Shown here: piece by piece, positions 9,333 through 21,240 of the stretch
Numbering within the stretch: the stretch's first letter is position 1
Layout of the letters: every line of letters starts with the position of its first letter
Assembly (NCBI GenBank): GCA_015680685.1
Contig: MNCI01005909.1
Span: 258,074-286,001, forward strand
DNA length: 27,928 bases
From: Gnetum montanum
Lineage: Eukaryota; Streptophyta; Gnetopsida; Gnetales; Gnetaceae
Reading direction: 5' to 3'
The notes under the pieces: model-generated
What the model was told of the DNA's origin: nothing
The model's input: the letters and a program-made list of their open reading frames with translations, nothing else
The model's database searches: none
Position numbers and translations under genes: made by a program

Positions 9333-10771
9333 TGCTCACACCAACATTGATACCTGAGTCACTAGGATGACCTTGAGCACAACACTTTCCACTTAGAAAA
9401 CACTGGTGTCTCAACTTTAGTTTTAGCCTCTTAAATTCTCTAACAACTAGTTGGCATCATTTTCAAGGCATCAAGATACATATTTTGTAAAATTAGGGAT
9501 ATTTTTAGAGATTAGGATTGAAGTTTTGGCTAAATATGATTGAGTGTTAACATCATGTTAACTACATCAACATTAACCCAAGTCACTAGGTTCAGCATTT
9601 CCCAAGTCCATGAGCTCCTTGGTGTCTTGTAAGCATCATCATGATGTAATTAAGCATTAATTTTGATGAAAAAAAGAGTCATTGAGTCTTGGAAATGTAG
9701 GGAGATTTTTCTAACTCCCTAGGTGACACTTGCATGACATGCAGCATTTAGTCTTCTAGGTTAAAGTTACAAAAAACAAACTTCGAGTTAACTCCACTTA
9801 ACGCTAGGACTGAATCTAGAAATTCTAAGCCTATAAGTATGGGATTAAATTATGAATTCAAGGTTTAATTATTAAGATTTAGAGCACTTTTTCAAGTTTT
9901 GAGAGACTGAGAGCATAAGCATTTGCCTTGATAGCATCTCCCACATGCTCCATGGCCATCACAACTCTTCATAACACTATGTAGCTTAATTTGGTATCTA
10001 AATCATTCATAGCCTGAGCACTAATGTTGACACTAGTGTTAGCATCAATTTAGCAATTCTCATGTCACTATCCCAAAGTTAAAATTTTGTAGCATCAACA
10101 TCATTAGTTTTAGAGTTAGAATTTAGCTCTAGTATCACTTGCTGGATAGTGAGTTAAAATAGCTTGTTTTGGCTCCAAATTGATTCTAGACCATAACTAA
10201 AGCTTATCTATGCATATATTCATTATCCTAAAATTCAATTTTAATACTAAACCCCCCATTTTACTTATAAAATACACTTTTATTATTAGTTTTATCTCCG
10301 TTATGTTTTTCACCCACACTTGTAGCTTTGGCTCTCCATAGGAGGTAAATACTTTAGATTCATCTAATTAAGCATTTTTGTTATTGGATAAGGAATCTGA
10401 GATCTTTTCGACATATCAAGTTCTCTATTTTAATCATTTTTATGATCTTTTATTCACTTTTCCATACTTAGATTTTATTTCATATTGCTAGATAACTCAC
10501 TCCTATACTTACTTTTTATTTGCATCAACTAGGCTAATCAAGTTTATTACTTAGACCCATCACTTCTTCTCATTTCCCTATTATTCCTTATTTGTGGGTA
10601 GTAGGCTAAGTCCATATTTGATTAGAAGTTCATGCCTCATCATGTTGTAATCATTAACTTATCAAAGATTATATTGAATTAAAAATCATTTGTGGATGCA
10701 ATTTAGATATTTTACATTTGATTTGTGGATGTATTCTTGTGAAGTTAGGAAATAATAATTTTGTAGAAATT
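9333..10771 (+). repeat. Gypsy LTR copy 1
   Basis: Copy of 10919-12382, about 88-90% identical by eye over a sampled 200 bases. It starts TGCTCACACCAACATTG and has a degenerate TATA box in CCTATAAGTATGGG near 9831. It ends near GTAGAAA just before a primer-site-like TGACACTAGAATAAGGGCC (10778-10796). Sharing of both a TATA box and a following primer site supports an LTR rather than a random duplication. Confidence 0.7.
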
Positions 10772-10918
10772 TTTTTTTGACACTAGAATAAGGGCCACTA
10801 GGCGTTCTAGTATCTTGAACCTTTCATCTAGTAACCTATGAATCCTTTTTAGCACTTGGAATTTTTTGTACTTTTATTATTTTTACATAGTTTATTTTCT
10901 ACTTTGCAATTGATCTTA
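10772..10918 (+). other. Short Gypsy leader between the two LTR copies
   Basis: Primer-site-like TGACACTAGAATAAGGGCC at 10778-10796, then leader sequence GGCGTTCTAGTATCTTGAAC through TTGATCTTA. The same leader follows LTR copy 2 (12383-12528). It stops exactly where LTR copy 2 begins with TG. Confidence 0.65.
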
Positions 10919-12382
10919 TGCTCACACTAGCATTAATACCTGAGTCACCAAGATGACCCTGAGCACAACACTTTCCACTTACAAAACACTAGTGTCTTGA
11001 CTTCAGTTTTAGCCTCTTAGATTCTCTAACAGCTAGTTGGCATCATTTTTAGGACATCAAGATACATATTTGGTGAGATTAGAGATAGTATTAGAGATTA
11101 GTATTAAATTTTTGGCTAAATATGACTAAGTGTTAACATCATCTGAACTACATCGACATTAACCCAAGTTACTAGGTTCAACATTTCCCTAGTCCATGAG
11201 CTCCTTGGTGTCTTGTAAGCATCATCATGATGTAATTAAACATTAATTTGGATGACAAAAAGAGTCACTGAGACTTGGAAATGTAGGGAAGTTTTTCTAA
11301 CTCCCTAGGTGACACTTGCATGACATGCATAATCTAGTCTTCTAGGTTAAAGTTACAAAAAATAAAAATAAAAATGGGTTAACTTCACTTAATCTAGGAC
11401 CAAATCTGGAAATTCTAAGCCTATAAATATGGGATTAAATTACAAATTCAAGGTTTATTTCTTGAGATTTAGAGCACTTTTTCAAATTTTGAGAGACTAA
11501 CTTTTTTAAATTTTGAGAGACTAAGAGCACAAGCATATGCCTTTATAACATCTCCCACATGTTCCATTGCCATCACAACTCTTCTTAACACTATGCAACT
11601 CAATTTAGTACCTAAGTCCTTCATAGCTTGAGCACTAATGTTGATGCTAGTGTTAGCATCAATTTAGCAATTCTCACGTCACTATCCTAAAGCTAGAACT
11701 TTGTGGCATTAGCATCACTAGTTTCAAAGTTAGAATTTAGCTCTAGTATCACTTGCTAGATAGTTAGTTAAAATGTCTTGTTTTGGCTCCAAATTGATTT
11801 TGGACCATGACTAAAGCTTCTCTATGCATATATTCATTATCCTAAGATTCAATTTCAATACTAAAATGCACATTTTACTTATAAAATACACTTTTATTAT
11901 CAGTTGTATCTCCCTTATGTTTTTCACCCACACTTGTAGCTTTGGCTCTCCATAGGAGGTAAATGATTTCAATTCATCTAATTAAGCATTTTCATTATTG
12001 GATAAGGAAATTGAGATCCTTTCCCACCTATCAAGTTCTCTATTTTAATCATTTTTATGATCTTTTATTCACTTTTCCATAGATTTTATTTCATATTGCT
12101 AAATAATTCACTTCTATACTTACTTTTTATTTGCATCAACTAGGCTAATCAAGTTTATTACTTAGACTCATCACTTCTTCTCATTTTCCTATTATTCCTT
12201 GTTTGTGGGTAGTAGGCTAAGTCCATATTTGATTAGAATTTAATGTCTCATCGTGTTGTAATCATTAACTTATCAAAGATTATATTGAATTAAAGATCAG
12301 TTGTGGACACAATTTAGATATTTTACATTTGATTTTTGGATGTATTCTTGTGAAGTTAGGAAATAATAATTTTGTAGAAACA
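10919..12382 (+). repeat. Gypsy LTR copy 2
   Basis: 1464 bp, starting TGCTCACACTAGCATTA and ending GTAGAAACA. TATA box TATAAATA at 11422-11429. It has a small internal duplication of TTTTTAAATTTTGAGAGACTA (near 11487-11522) absent from copy 1. Leader and gag follow, so it is the working 5' LTR of the gag-pro relic. Confidence 0.7.
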
Positions 12383-12387
12383 TTTTT

Positions 12388-12405
12388 TGACACTAGAATA
12401 AGGGC
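12388..12405 (+). other. Primer-binding-site-like sequence after LTR copy 2
   Basis: TGACACTAGAATAAGGGC lies six bases after the LTR end and is repeated after LTR copy 1. It looks like a decayed TGGCGCTAGAAG-type Gypsy primer site (G to A changes), but I cannot name the tRNA with certainty. Confidence 0.45.
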
Positions 12406-13239
12406 CACTAGGCTTTCTAGTATCTTGAACCTTTCATCTAGTAACCTATGCATAATTTCTAGCACTTGGAATTTTTGTACTTTTATTATTTCTATTTAGT
12501 CTATTTTCTACTTTGTACTTGATCTTATTCCTAAATGTATGCAAGAGATACTCATTGACACCATGTTTGGTCATGGTTTTAATTCCTCACATAACTTCTA
12601 GATTCACAAAGTGATGAAGATATAGAAGGCACAACTCCTCATGACATCCATAAATCAACATGATTACAAGATTGCATGCACAAAAAGAGAATTAATCCTA
12701 GCTCTCTCTAAAAATGAACTAAGAAGGATGATGACCTACAAAGTAGCCAATGACCTAGAATCATTTCTACCCAACTTGAGCTATCCCATTAATCTGGACT
12801 AGTTTAAACAAGCAATGTTAGTAGAGTACTTAGCAATTAGGAATGAGATACAGTTACTAATCAATGTAGAGATTCAAAAAAAAAAAATACTATTAAGGAT
12901 CATCTTGTGGGACATCCCAATATCAACTTAAGTAACAGGAATTATCAATTCCAAGATTAATAAAGTGAGGGTGGTGGCATCAACATTCATGATGATGATA
13001 AAAATGAAATCCTCATACCTCACTACCCACATATCTCTACCATTAGCATACTACATATTCTTAGAGTCTAATCTTGCAGTACATTAATCTTAGTTAATCC
13101 ACTAATTTATTTTCCATGCATATTCCTTAGACTACTAGCCTTATTGCATCCATATTTATTGCTCTATTATTAAGCCACAAATAATTTCCTTACCACTCGC
13201 ATATAGCTTATTTCCTAACACATTCATTATGAACCCAAC
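12406..13239 (+). other. Gypsy leader and unreadable start of gag
   Basis: The first 120 bases match the short leader at 10797-10918. From 12530 the sequence is unique. Frame pieces such as YKVANDLESFLPNL near 12738 look protein-like, but I cannot assign them to a domain. An A-tract lies at 12877-12886. Confidence 0.4.
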
Positions 13240-15140
13240 ATCTCTTGTACAATCTCAAAATCCCAATCCTTTATTGAGCATATTCCAATCATTATTTCTA
13301 GCACCATGAGTCCAACAATAAAACATTTCACCACCATTTCTTCCAACATCCTAGCCTATGTTCCTATACCACATTTCATAGTTTGTCTCCATGTCCACTA
13401 TTGGACCTCCTCATCCAACTTTACCTATCCATAACCCTATTTTGGGTAATCTTACTATGCGATCTATTTTTAGAATCCCTCTTATATTAATGTTGTTGGT
13501 TCAAGTTCTCTCTTCCAGGTTGTAGGTTAAAAAGGATCAAATGCAAAGGATCATCACATTACATGTGGATAATCTTTTTCTTTCTATTGTCAATTTCCTT
13601 GTTGATTCCATTAGCCCATTGATTCCACCCATCCAAGATTCTAAGGGGATTTTGCTGCACTAAGTATACTGAAAAGTCTAATTCCACAACTCATGTTATT
13701 ACCGTATGTAATGAATGTATCCTGTTAGCCAACTATTTCCACACCATCCTTAGAAGTTTTTCCAACTTCTTAACTAGAAAAGTAATTGAATGGTATAGAT
13801 TCCTTTCCCATGGATCTATAACCTCCTTGAAATAGCTCCTCATTACCTTTGTGGAGAGGTTTAAATACAATATTACTAAAGATGATACTTTGTAAAAGCT
13901 CATGACAATCAAATAGGCTCATAATGAATCCATCTCCAAGTTCATCTTTAGATGCACATTAGTCACAATGGAGCTTATGTATCTAATTCCTAATGAACAA
14001 CGTTTGAACACTTTTAAAGACACAATGAATGATTACATTAGAGGAAAGTTAATTTATCCTAAGCCACTTTGCCTTCACAATTTTATCACTTCCACTAAGC
14101 ACATTGCGCAGATAGTCATTTAATGAAATAATCCTAAGTGGATCAACTTTTGCAATAGGGTGAATAAAGTAGTTGACATGGAGAAAGCATTCCATAATGC
14201 AAAGCAAATAGTCATGTCAGTAAACTAAACTATAATTGGTTCATCATCAAATACTAGGGAGAATGAAAATATAAACTCCAAGCCTAATGGTTCTGGGCAA
14301 AACACATCTAACAAAGGCCAACAAAGGAGACCATGTACGGATAGGTCAAAATATCACAACTTCCAAATGACATACATGTAGTTGTATAATGTGTTGCTAA
14401 AAGAGGGGCACATTATTCCAAAAAAAATATCTAAATAAACAGGTAAGATTAAAAATGCTTTAAAATTTGGTCATTAACCCTTCTTAATGGGTAGAAGAAG
14501 ATCCCACTTGTCTCAAAGTGATACAATCGGAACAAGTTTTATTATTATCATAAGGCTATAGGACATGATACTAACAAGTGAAACATACTCGAGGATGATA
14601 TCCAAGCATTAGTGAAAAAAGAAGAAATTATTTTTAACACATTATCATAGCCAAATAATCAAAACATGCAAATTCTCTAGGATTTAGTGAACACTGACTC
14701 AAAAAGAATTTTCATCTTTCACTTGGAGAATTGGACAAACCATCCCAAAACATCCGTTATAGTCCAAATGGATCTTTCCCAAAATACTTCCTATTCATCC
14801 CCTTAGTAAAATCAAGTAAAACTATAAAAGCCTTTTATCATAAACCTTCCTTGAAGCAATTCTAACTCCTCCACATCTCCAAACGTATGTAGGGCTTTAG
14901 TGATTATTGACATGATACCTCACTATGATGAAGTTCCTACTTGGTTAAATCCTACTTTTAACTATCCCTCATCTACCCCAAGGAATCACTTACCCTTGCC
15001 AATATTGTCTAGACCTATGGATTATCCTCTTATCCTATGTTATGCAATACCCCCTCTATCTCATCCATTATTTTCATCGAAGTCATTAGAGGCTCCACTA
15101 CTTCCTACTTCAACATCAGCAATCAAGATCCTAACTTGGA
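13240..15140 (+). pseudogene. Gypsy gag relic
   Basis: A Pro/Ser-rich N-terminal part (about 13240-13480) is followed by DQMQRIITLHVDNLFL near 13537. The gag core RKVIEWYRFLSHGSITS lies near 13778-13830 (family form WY..LP.GSI.SW), continuing FVERFKYNIT near 13850. NESISKFIFR lies near 13925-13955. Near 14537-14630 is FYYYHKAIGHDTNK*NILEDD, where relatives have a C..H...GH.T..C knuckle; the final Cys codon is now TGA. An open stretch 14900-15145 has the Pro-rich linker IPHYDEVPTWLNPTF. The family role is RNA packaging. More than ten stops and several frame shifts make it dead. Confidence 0.7.
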
Positions 15141-15483
15141 CCTAAAGGAAAATTTCTAAAACAAGTTAATAAGTATCTTATCTAAAATAAGGAGAAAATG
15201 TCTTTTCAGACTAAACACGATGCTTCTCCTTCTTATCTCATCAGAAGCTCCTACAACCTTAATTTCTATTCCTTCCATACCAACAACTAAGGAGGTAATG
15301 CCTAAGGGAAAAACGTTACCCCAAATCATGGTAGTAATGAAGTTAAAGGGGACAATTCTTTCTCTATTTGATTTAATTTCAATATTAAAGGAGCATCACT
15401 TAGCATTAGAGAAGCTTATCAAATTAATTGCAATGCCCACAAACATTCAACCTCATGTTTAAACAATTTCATCCATTCTTAAC

Positions 15484-16000
15484 ATTCCAAAATATGAGGC
15501 TAATTGCTTGATTTTCAAAGGGGAGAATCTTAAGATACATCCTGGAATAGGTGCCATGTGTCAACTTCCTATCTACATTATGATACAAATTGCGGATAAC
15601 ATGGTACTAACTCTAGTACACGTGGATGATGGAACTAGGACCAACATCATTTCATGGATTATCATTGAGTGTATTAGCCTTAAAAATAAGTCATGTGATT
15701 TAATTATAACTCCTCTTTTATTTTTTTTAGTGATGCTATTGTAGAAATCCTAGGAGACATCAAGTTACCCTTTTTAGTAGGAAGTTCCATTAGATTTGAG
15801 GTGGTCTTTGCAGTTATTAGGAACTCATTAGGTATAAATTCTACTATAGAGAGGTTTTAGCTACCTTATCCTCTTATTGTTTCTTTACTTGTATATCAAG
15901 AAATACACTTTTTGTGTAAAACTAAAGAGGTAATTATATGTGTAGACCTTAGAATACTTGATTTTCTTTGTCTTGATGTCTAAGAGAAAACTAGTCTAGG
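15484..16000 (+). pseudogene. Gypsy retropepsin-like protease relic
   Basis: The active-site region reads VHVDDGTRTNIIS near 15620-15655, where relatives have V.D.GS..N (catalytic Asp present). In another frame follows GDIKLPFLVGSSIRFEVVFAV near 15750-15815 (family form G.I.LP..VG...F.V.F.V). Then comes a broken region ending SLLVYQEIHFLCKTKEVIICV near 15880-15945, matching the usual VPS..HQ.IKF segment. The typical LGRPW is not readable. Stops and one frame change kill it. No reverse transcriptase follows; sequence similarity fades after about 16000. Confidence 0.65.
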
Positions 16001-16430
16001 ATGCTAACCTAGATTTTTAGGATAAGCATCAATTGAATAAGGAGCAAACAAATCTAAGACTACAATCCCCTAGTAATCTAACACATATGAGTTCATAGAT
16101 ATAGGATTTGGTGAATGGGACATAGTAAAGTTGGTCAAAAGTATGAAAGGTTCCATTAGGTTTGAGACTAGAAAGATCATTACCAAAGCATCGTTGCTTT
16201 AGAATGCTACTAATTTCTTCTTTATCATTTTGTTTTATTTGTTGTTCAATATTTATATGCATTTTTAGTTCTAATAATATTAGTTTTTATTTTATTATTT
16301 TATTCTACTATCTTATCATGTTTACTATTTTCATAGCTTAGTTTCATTCCTATTTTACTTTTACTATATGAGCTTTTACTTCTATTGCATTAAGCTGTCT
16401 GCACTATTTAGTATTTGCCTTGCTTTTGCA
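16001..16430 (+). other. Junction region, mostly unassigned
   Basis: 16030-16200 may be the tail of the Gypsy polyprotein (a GFGEWDIVKLVKSM piece on the plus strand near 16105). After 16260 the sequence is AT-rich with no motif. Somewhere here the Gypsy relic meets the 3' flank of the minus-strand locus; no clean boundary or target duplication is visible. Confidence 0.35.
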
Positions 16431-16702
16431 TTAGAAAAATCATAAAAACATAAACACATAAAAACTTAGGAAAGTCCATAAACATAGAAAACTACAAAAA
16501 TAGAAAACTATAAAGCCATAAACACATAAAATACAAAATCCATAAAGAATAATAGTCCCTAGAACATTACCAATGTCCATAGAATGCCTATCATGAGTAC
16601 ATGTCATCAACAAAATACATAAATCCATCTAAAACTACAAAAACCAAAGGCATATCCCATAGCTAAAAGTTAATCATGCCATTAATGCTAGCCACTCATG
16701 CC
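16431..16702 (-). other. T-rich 3'-flank-like sequence of the minus-strand locus
   Basis: Read on the minus strand it follows the terminal exon and is full of TTTATG/TTTTTATG repeats (16440-16550), like a plant 3' untranslated region or AT-rich repeat. The open frame at 16440-16628 follows from this low-complexity sequence and I do not count it as a gene. Confidence 0.35.
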
Positions 16703-16790
16703 CTAATCATTGGTGGGAAAATTTTTTTGCACCACTTTGGCAACTTTTCCAGCTCTTGTCCTACTAGTGGAACCTCTAGGTACATATGTG
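16703..16790 (-). pseudogene. Possible terminal exon of the split minus-strand locus
   Basis: On the minus strand TTTTTACAAG is a plausible acceptor (AG at 16792-16791). The exon then reads TYVPRGSTSRTRAGKVAKVV and ends at TAG 16705-16703. The basic RTRAGK stretch is protein-like. Removing the family A element (16910-23199) plus the intron (16791-16909) would join this to the piece ending SFSYLDK at 23205-23240, in phase AA|C. Function unknown. The donor on the other side (AA|GTTTCC) is weak, so the link is an inference. Confidence 0.35.
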
Positions 16791-16904
16791 CTTGTAAAAA
16801 TAATAAACATAAAAATGTTAAAAATCAAATAAAAATCCATGTAAATACTAACATATATAAAATAAAATATATAAAATCATTTAAATAAAATAAAAAAAAG
16901 GAAA

Positions 16905-16909
16905 CTTAT
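16905..16909 (+). repeat. Target-site duplication, left (CTTAT)
   Basis: CTTAT directly before the 5' LTR, identical to 23200-23204 directly after the 3' LTR. Five bases is the usual length for LTR retrotransposons. Confidence 0.9.
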
Positions 16910-17759
16910 TGATGAGTCATGATTTGCCTAGCTTCGATGTCGAATACCCGATATTGAGCCCCTAGATGTGTTATCAGATATTTGATATCGGGGGGTATAG
17001 GCTGGCCTATAAATATAGCGCTTGGGTGCATGGTTTGGATAATAGTTTTGCATTGGTTTTTCATATTTTTTTCAATAGAGTAGCTAAACTCTTGCAGTTT
17101 CATTTTGTAATCTTACAGAATAGTTAGTGAGTGCCCACAGAGTGGATCTAAGTTAGTTGTATGGAGTCTTATTCGAGTGGCAATGTACCTAGACATATTC
17201 CATGAAAAAAAATAAGATCAAGATTGATTCTTATTCATTACATCACTTTGACTTAGATTATATTTACTTTCCATGCAATTTAATTTTCATGTACTTAGTT
17301 AATATTTACATTTTAATGCATGTTAATTAATTAAGCACATAAGTGTGATTGCTTCGAGCATGCGTATGACTCTTGGTAATTCCAACAACGCTTAACATTT
17401 GGTAACCCAGCAGCATTATATGGGTTCAGGATGTGCACAGGAAGTGGGATCAGATACTTATGTTAGGGTATTTGATTATTAATTAGCAATTAGATTAGTT
17501 GAATTGATTATAAATTGAGTTTCAACCTATTATTAATAATAGAATAATAAAATATAAAATAATAAAAATCATATGTCTCACTCTAGACTAAACCATACAT
17601 GATAAAGCTACCACTAGTCCAAGTGGGAAGACAACAAACTATGATTAAGGCATAGTGATCTAGATGCCACAACTAATCCCATCCATGAAATTCAATTAGA
17701 TCATACATGAATGTTTGTGATTCGTATGGTTGGACGTAGGGATACCTTGTCACTCATCA
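16910..17759 (+). repeat. Family A 5' LTR
   Basis: Starts TGATGAGT and ends ACTCATCA, a perfect 8-bp terminal inverted repeat. It lacks about 31 bases of the palindrome-rich promoter block that the 3' LTR has near 22354-22400. Confidence 0.93.
17008..17015 (+). promoter_or_regulatory. TATA box in family A 5' LTR
   Basis: TATAAATA in GGCCTATAAATATAGCGC, 98 bases into the LTR. The same box is at 22449-22456 in the 3' LTR and, on the minus strand, at 27273-27280 in the third copy. Transcription would start shortly downstream. Confidence 0.75.
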
Positions 17760-17760
17760 T

Positions 17761-17778
17761 TAGCACTGTTGCTAGGCA
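17761..17778 (+). other. Primer binding site, tRNA-Asp-like
   Basis: TAGCACTGTTGCTAGGCA begins two bases after the 5' LTR and matches 13 of 18 bases of TGGCGCCGTTGCCGGGGA, the Gypsy/Athila-type site. Four of the five differences are C-to-T or G-to-A, as expected from decay of methylated cytosines. Confidence 0.7.
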
Positions 17779-17876
17779 TGGTGCTAGCTATCTAGATTAG
17801 TTATATTATACACGATCACTATAAAGGTATTAAAGATCTATCTCTTAGAAAACATTAATATTTTAAGTCACACACA

Positions 17877-20275
17877 TTGTCAGACAAAACCATGTCTTTT
17901 TCACACAGGACCAATAATCTATTGTATGATGAGAACACTCGTAAGAGAAATGATAGGATATATATTGAGGAAAATTGGAGTGAACAATCTCAAATAGGGG
18001 TTTCCTATGTTCATTTAGATCCTTACTACACTCAAAGACTATATTTAACTGATGCAGATAATCATAGGGGAGATGGAGTAAGTCCTAGATCAAGGAGGGC
18101 CTTAAGGCTTAGGACCTCCTCTAAACCTAGACAAGATAAATCAAGGGATCATGGGGAGAAATATAGAAGCCATGGTGATTCTCCTAGTTTCTCATCTTCC
18201 TCTTCCTCTTCAATGTCTAGTTCTGACAAAGATGAATGTAGGTATAGAGATAGAGCTCCACTATAGGGTCAAGACAAAGATAGAAATAAAACCCAAGGGA
18301 AAAATCAAAGGCATCACCATGAGCATAGACAAGATCATCACAATCAAAAAAATTGTAATAGAAATTTTCATCACATGTTTGATGATGATGAACCCTTGTT
18401 GGCCACTAAAAGCCTAATGCAGATCATGGAGGTAGTTAAGATACCTCACAAGCATCGTAGGGATAGTTGCTTACCCAAGCTTGATATAAACAATATCCCT
18501 AAATTTGTGGGAGGCTACAATTTGGATCAACAACATCATCTACAAGCCTTCCATGATACCTATGCCTCATACAACATTGAAGGTGCGTGGCAAAAGCTTA
18601 AGCTATTTCCTAGGACACTCAATTTGATAGTGGTCCACAATGTTGGAAGTTCTCAATGAAATTACCAAACCTATACGAGGGTGTCCAACCTGAGGAGATA
18701 AATCCAAGAGTGGAAGCAAGAAAATCATGAACCCTTGGATGTGGCCTTGGATAGATACTATTCACTACTACATAGATGTCTTGGCCATGATTTCTTTGAG
18801 GAAAGGAAACTTTTTTACATCATCAATGGGCTTTAGTAATGAAACAAGGGAGACCCTTGGGATGTATGCTCTAGGCCAATTATATGAGCTATGAACCCAT
18901 CCAATCTGAGAGTTGATCGAGCATGTGGCAAAAGAAGGAGAGCTATGCAAATGGGAGAATGTTGAGGAAAACAACTGGGACCCAACTCTTCAAAAGAAAA
19001 GGGTCCATATCTATGAATAGAAAAAGGAGGTAGTTCTTGATGAGATGATTTTACAATGAACCTTGCTAACACAAAATTCTCTTATTTAGCTTAAAGAAAA
19101 GTTGGATAAGATGTCGGAATTGATGAATGAGAAAGTTAAAACTTGTGTAGAAATCATAGAGGAGAGAGTGACACAAAGCAAATCAAGTGCTCACAATAAA
19201 AGGATGGAAAAGAATCAAGAAAAAATTAGGAACACTTATTAGCAAACAAGAAACATGGTTGAAGAAAGTGAGGCTATAGACTCAACCACAAATAAAGATA
19301 ATGGATATGACATTTGCATATATGACCATCCGAAGGGCCATTTCCTGATCTTGTTACATCTACATAAGAGCTGGGTAATGGCATTAAATCCAAAGTTTAT
19401 ATAGAAGTACATGCCTATGAGATTTCCTCTTCTGCACAGTAATTTTAGACAACCCCAAAACCAATTGTACTATCCTGGGAAGACTTATTGCTAGCCTCAA
19501 CACTGGCATCAATTGTAGTGGCAAAAACCACAGTTGTGGGGGAAGCCACCACCAAACCAACCCTATCCTTCCTACCAACTGAACCCACATGAATATTATG
19601 TTCAACACCCTACTTCACCAACTAGTTTTACTTCCTCTATTTCAAATCACTACTACCACTCTCCCAAATATCATTATCTTACAACATATTAAATGAGATC
19701 ACCACCTCACACCTTTCATCCTACATCATATCCTTAATATTTTCATACTCACCTTCACCATATGTCACCTCCAACAACATAGGAAGGTTCAACATCATAA
19801 CATCAATGAGAGAATGCCACTTGTGCTATGAACATACATGTAAATGATAATGTTAGTAGATCTCAAGTGCAACGTTAGAAGCATCCCTTCTAGAGGAAAG
19901 GCTGTAAGTCGAGGCAAAAAACTCATGGACCTACTACATCACCTAAACTAGCATAAGGCAAATATGATGCAACAACCTTCCTCACAAAAATGATGTTTCC
20001 TAATCATATGAAAAATCTAAAAACCATCACCACTCCAACACAAGACATAAATGATAAACCTATCATTGTGGAAAGATAGAAGAATCTATGCATCAACAAT
20101 AAAGATAAAGGGTATAGTTGTGGGTTAGAAGTTCAAAATATTAACACAACCCCTATACCGATCCATCATAGAGTTTAGAAGCAAGTGTGTAAGCAAAACC
20201 TAATCTACATAGTAGCCACTAAACCAGAAGACACCTGGTGGCTTGAAAATGAGAATATAAAACTATCTTAAAGAT
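17877..20275 (+). pseudogene. Gag of the family A element (decayed)
   Basis: Begins at ATG 17877 (MSDKTMSFSHRTNN), 118 bases after the LTR. The first frame runs to 18656 with one TAG (18264), probably a former CAG. Its N-terminal third has an Arg/Ser/Asp-rich region with a Ser run (near 18180-18220) and a His/Arg/Asn/Gln-rich stretch. The core has KFVGGYNLDQ near 18505, then PLDVALDRYYSLLHRCLGHD near 18732-18790, FFEERKLFYIINGL, and in a shifted frame SNETRETLGMYAL near 18835-18870. This matches the Athila/Tat gag pattern of a W/Y.RF..LL..CP.H..., ...FYNGL, ...TR. A Lys/Glu-rich helix (19090-19290) and a Pro/Tyr/His/Gln-rich tail (19440-19800) follow. The last readable part, near 20110-20270, has EDTWWLENENI. 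Many stops are at likely Gln codons. No CCHC knuckle seen. Confidence 0.75.
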
Positions 20276-20704
20276 GTAGGAAGTAATTGATTTGCTTATT
20301 AGTTCTAGAATTTTTTGATTCTTCACATGTTTTCCATTTCTTAATATTTTTCATTTCTATATATTTTTCTCTTTTCTTGAGTCATTCTCTTTATGTTTTA
20401 TGAATTTATTTTATGTTTTTATTAACAAAATTTCCAAGTCATGATGTAGAAGTCAATGCTATGTGTTGGGCTTTTTATGCTATACTATCAAGATGATTGG
20501 GTAAGTAATTGTGTAAAGCAATGAGACCACCTCATCCATCCCTCCAATTCTTTGAATAAAAGGTCTTTTTCATGGAAACAATTTGGTTCTTCATGTGGTT
20601 TATGACTCCTCTTGGAATGTATCATTACTCCTCTATTGACCAATAACAGGGAGCTAAAAGTCTTTGTATGGTGTGCTTCCCATAAAAAATCAAATGAAAA
20701 AAAA

Positions 20705-20708
<4 letters not shown>

Positions 20709-20738
<30 letters not shown>
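20709..20738 (+). repeat. (AG)15 microsatellite
   Basis: Fifteen uninterrupted AG units between an A-run with CA (20698-20708) and AACAATAATAGG. Confidence 0.97.
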
Positions 20739-20741
<3 letters not shown>

Positions 20742-21240
20742 AATAATAGGGATTCAAAGCACATCTCTTAGACACAATAATGGACTACAAGCACTGGTTA
20801 TGGGGCTAGAAAGACATGTCACCCATGCTTGAAGGCACCCCTCTGACTAAGGCTCTTCCTTCCTTCTCTTTTCTTCTCTTTTTGGAGTGATAAGTGTTCT
20901 TTAAGGTGGTTGTAGACTCATTGTGGTTGATAGGATGGAACACATCAATGCAAGGTCACTGTTCATGGGATGGACTTGGTTTGAACTTGGATGGATAAGT
21001 ATGTTGATCATTTTAATCACACTTGTCACAAGAACCCATGGTGGACATGGTCAAGTACCTTACATCTCAATTTCTGCAATCCCTTCTCATTCCATTATTC
21101 ACCTCACTACTACATGAAATTATGAGCCTTTTGGTTTTGTATAGTATAATGCAACATCCTAACCACAGTAGTTGTGTGTTGTTTGAAATAAAGGCATGGT
21201 TTGCATTTAACTTCTTAGGTGCCCACGAACATCTATAGAA

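Noticed and set aside
12280-12465. Minus-strand open frame
   Set aside because: It spans the end of Gypsy LTR copy 2 and the primer site, and the equivalent region of copy 1 lacks it.
16029-16262. 77-codon minus-strand frame near the end of the Gypsy relic
   Set aside because: The plus strand reads a possible polyprotein tail here; the minus frame matches nothing and lacks splice or start context.
16440-16628. Hydrophobic open frame on the minus strand
   Set aside because: It is produced by low-complexity TTTATG repeats and has no coding signature.
18768-19072. Two overlapping minus-strand frames
   Set aside because: They are antisense to the gag core, which has real family motifs on the plus strand.
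20488-20775. 95-codon minus-strand frame with a Ser-Leu run
   Set aside because: The run is the (AG)15 microsatellite read on the other strand; it lies antisense in the family A element.
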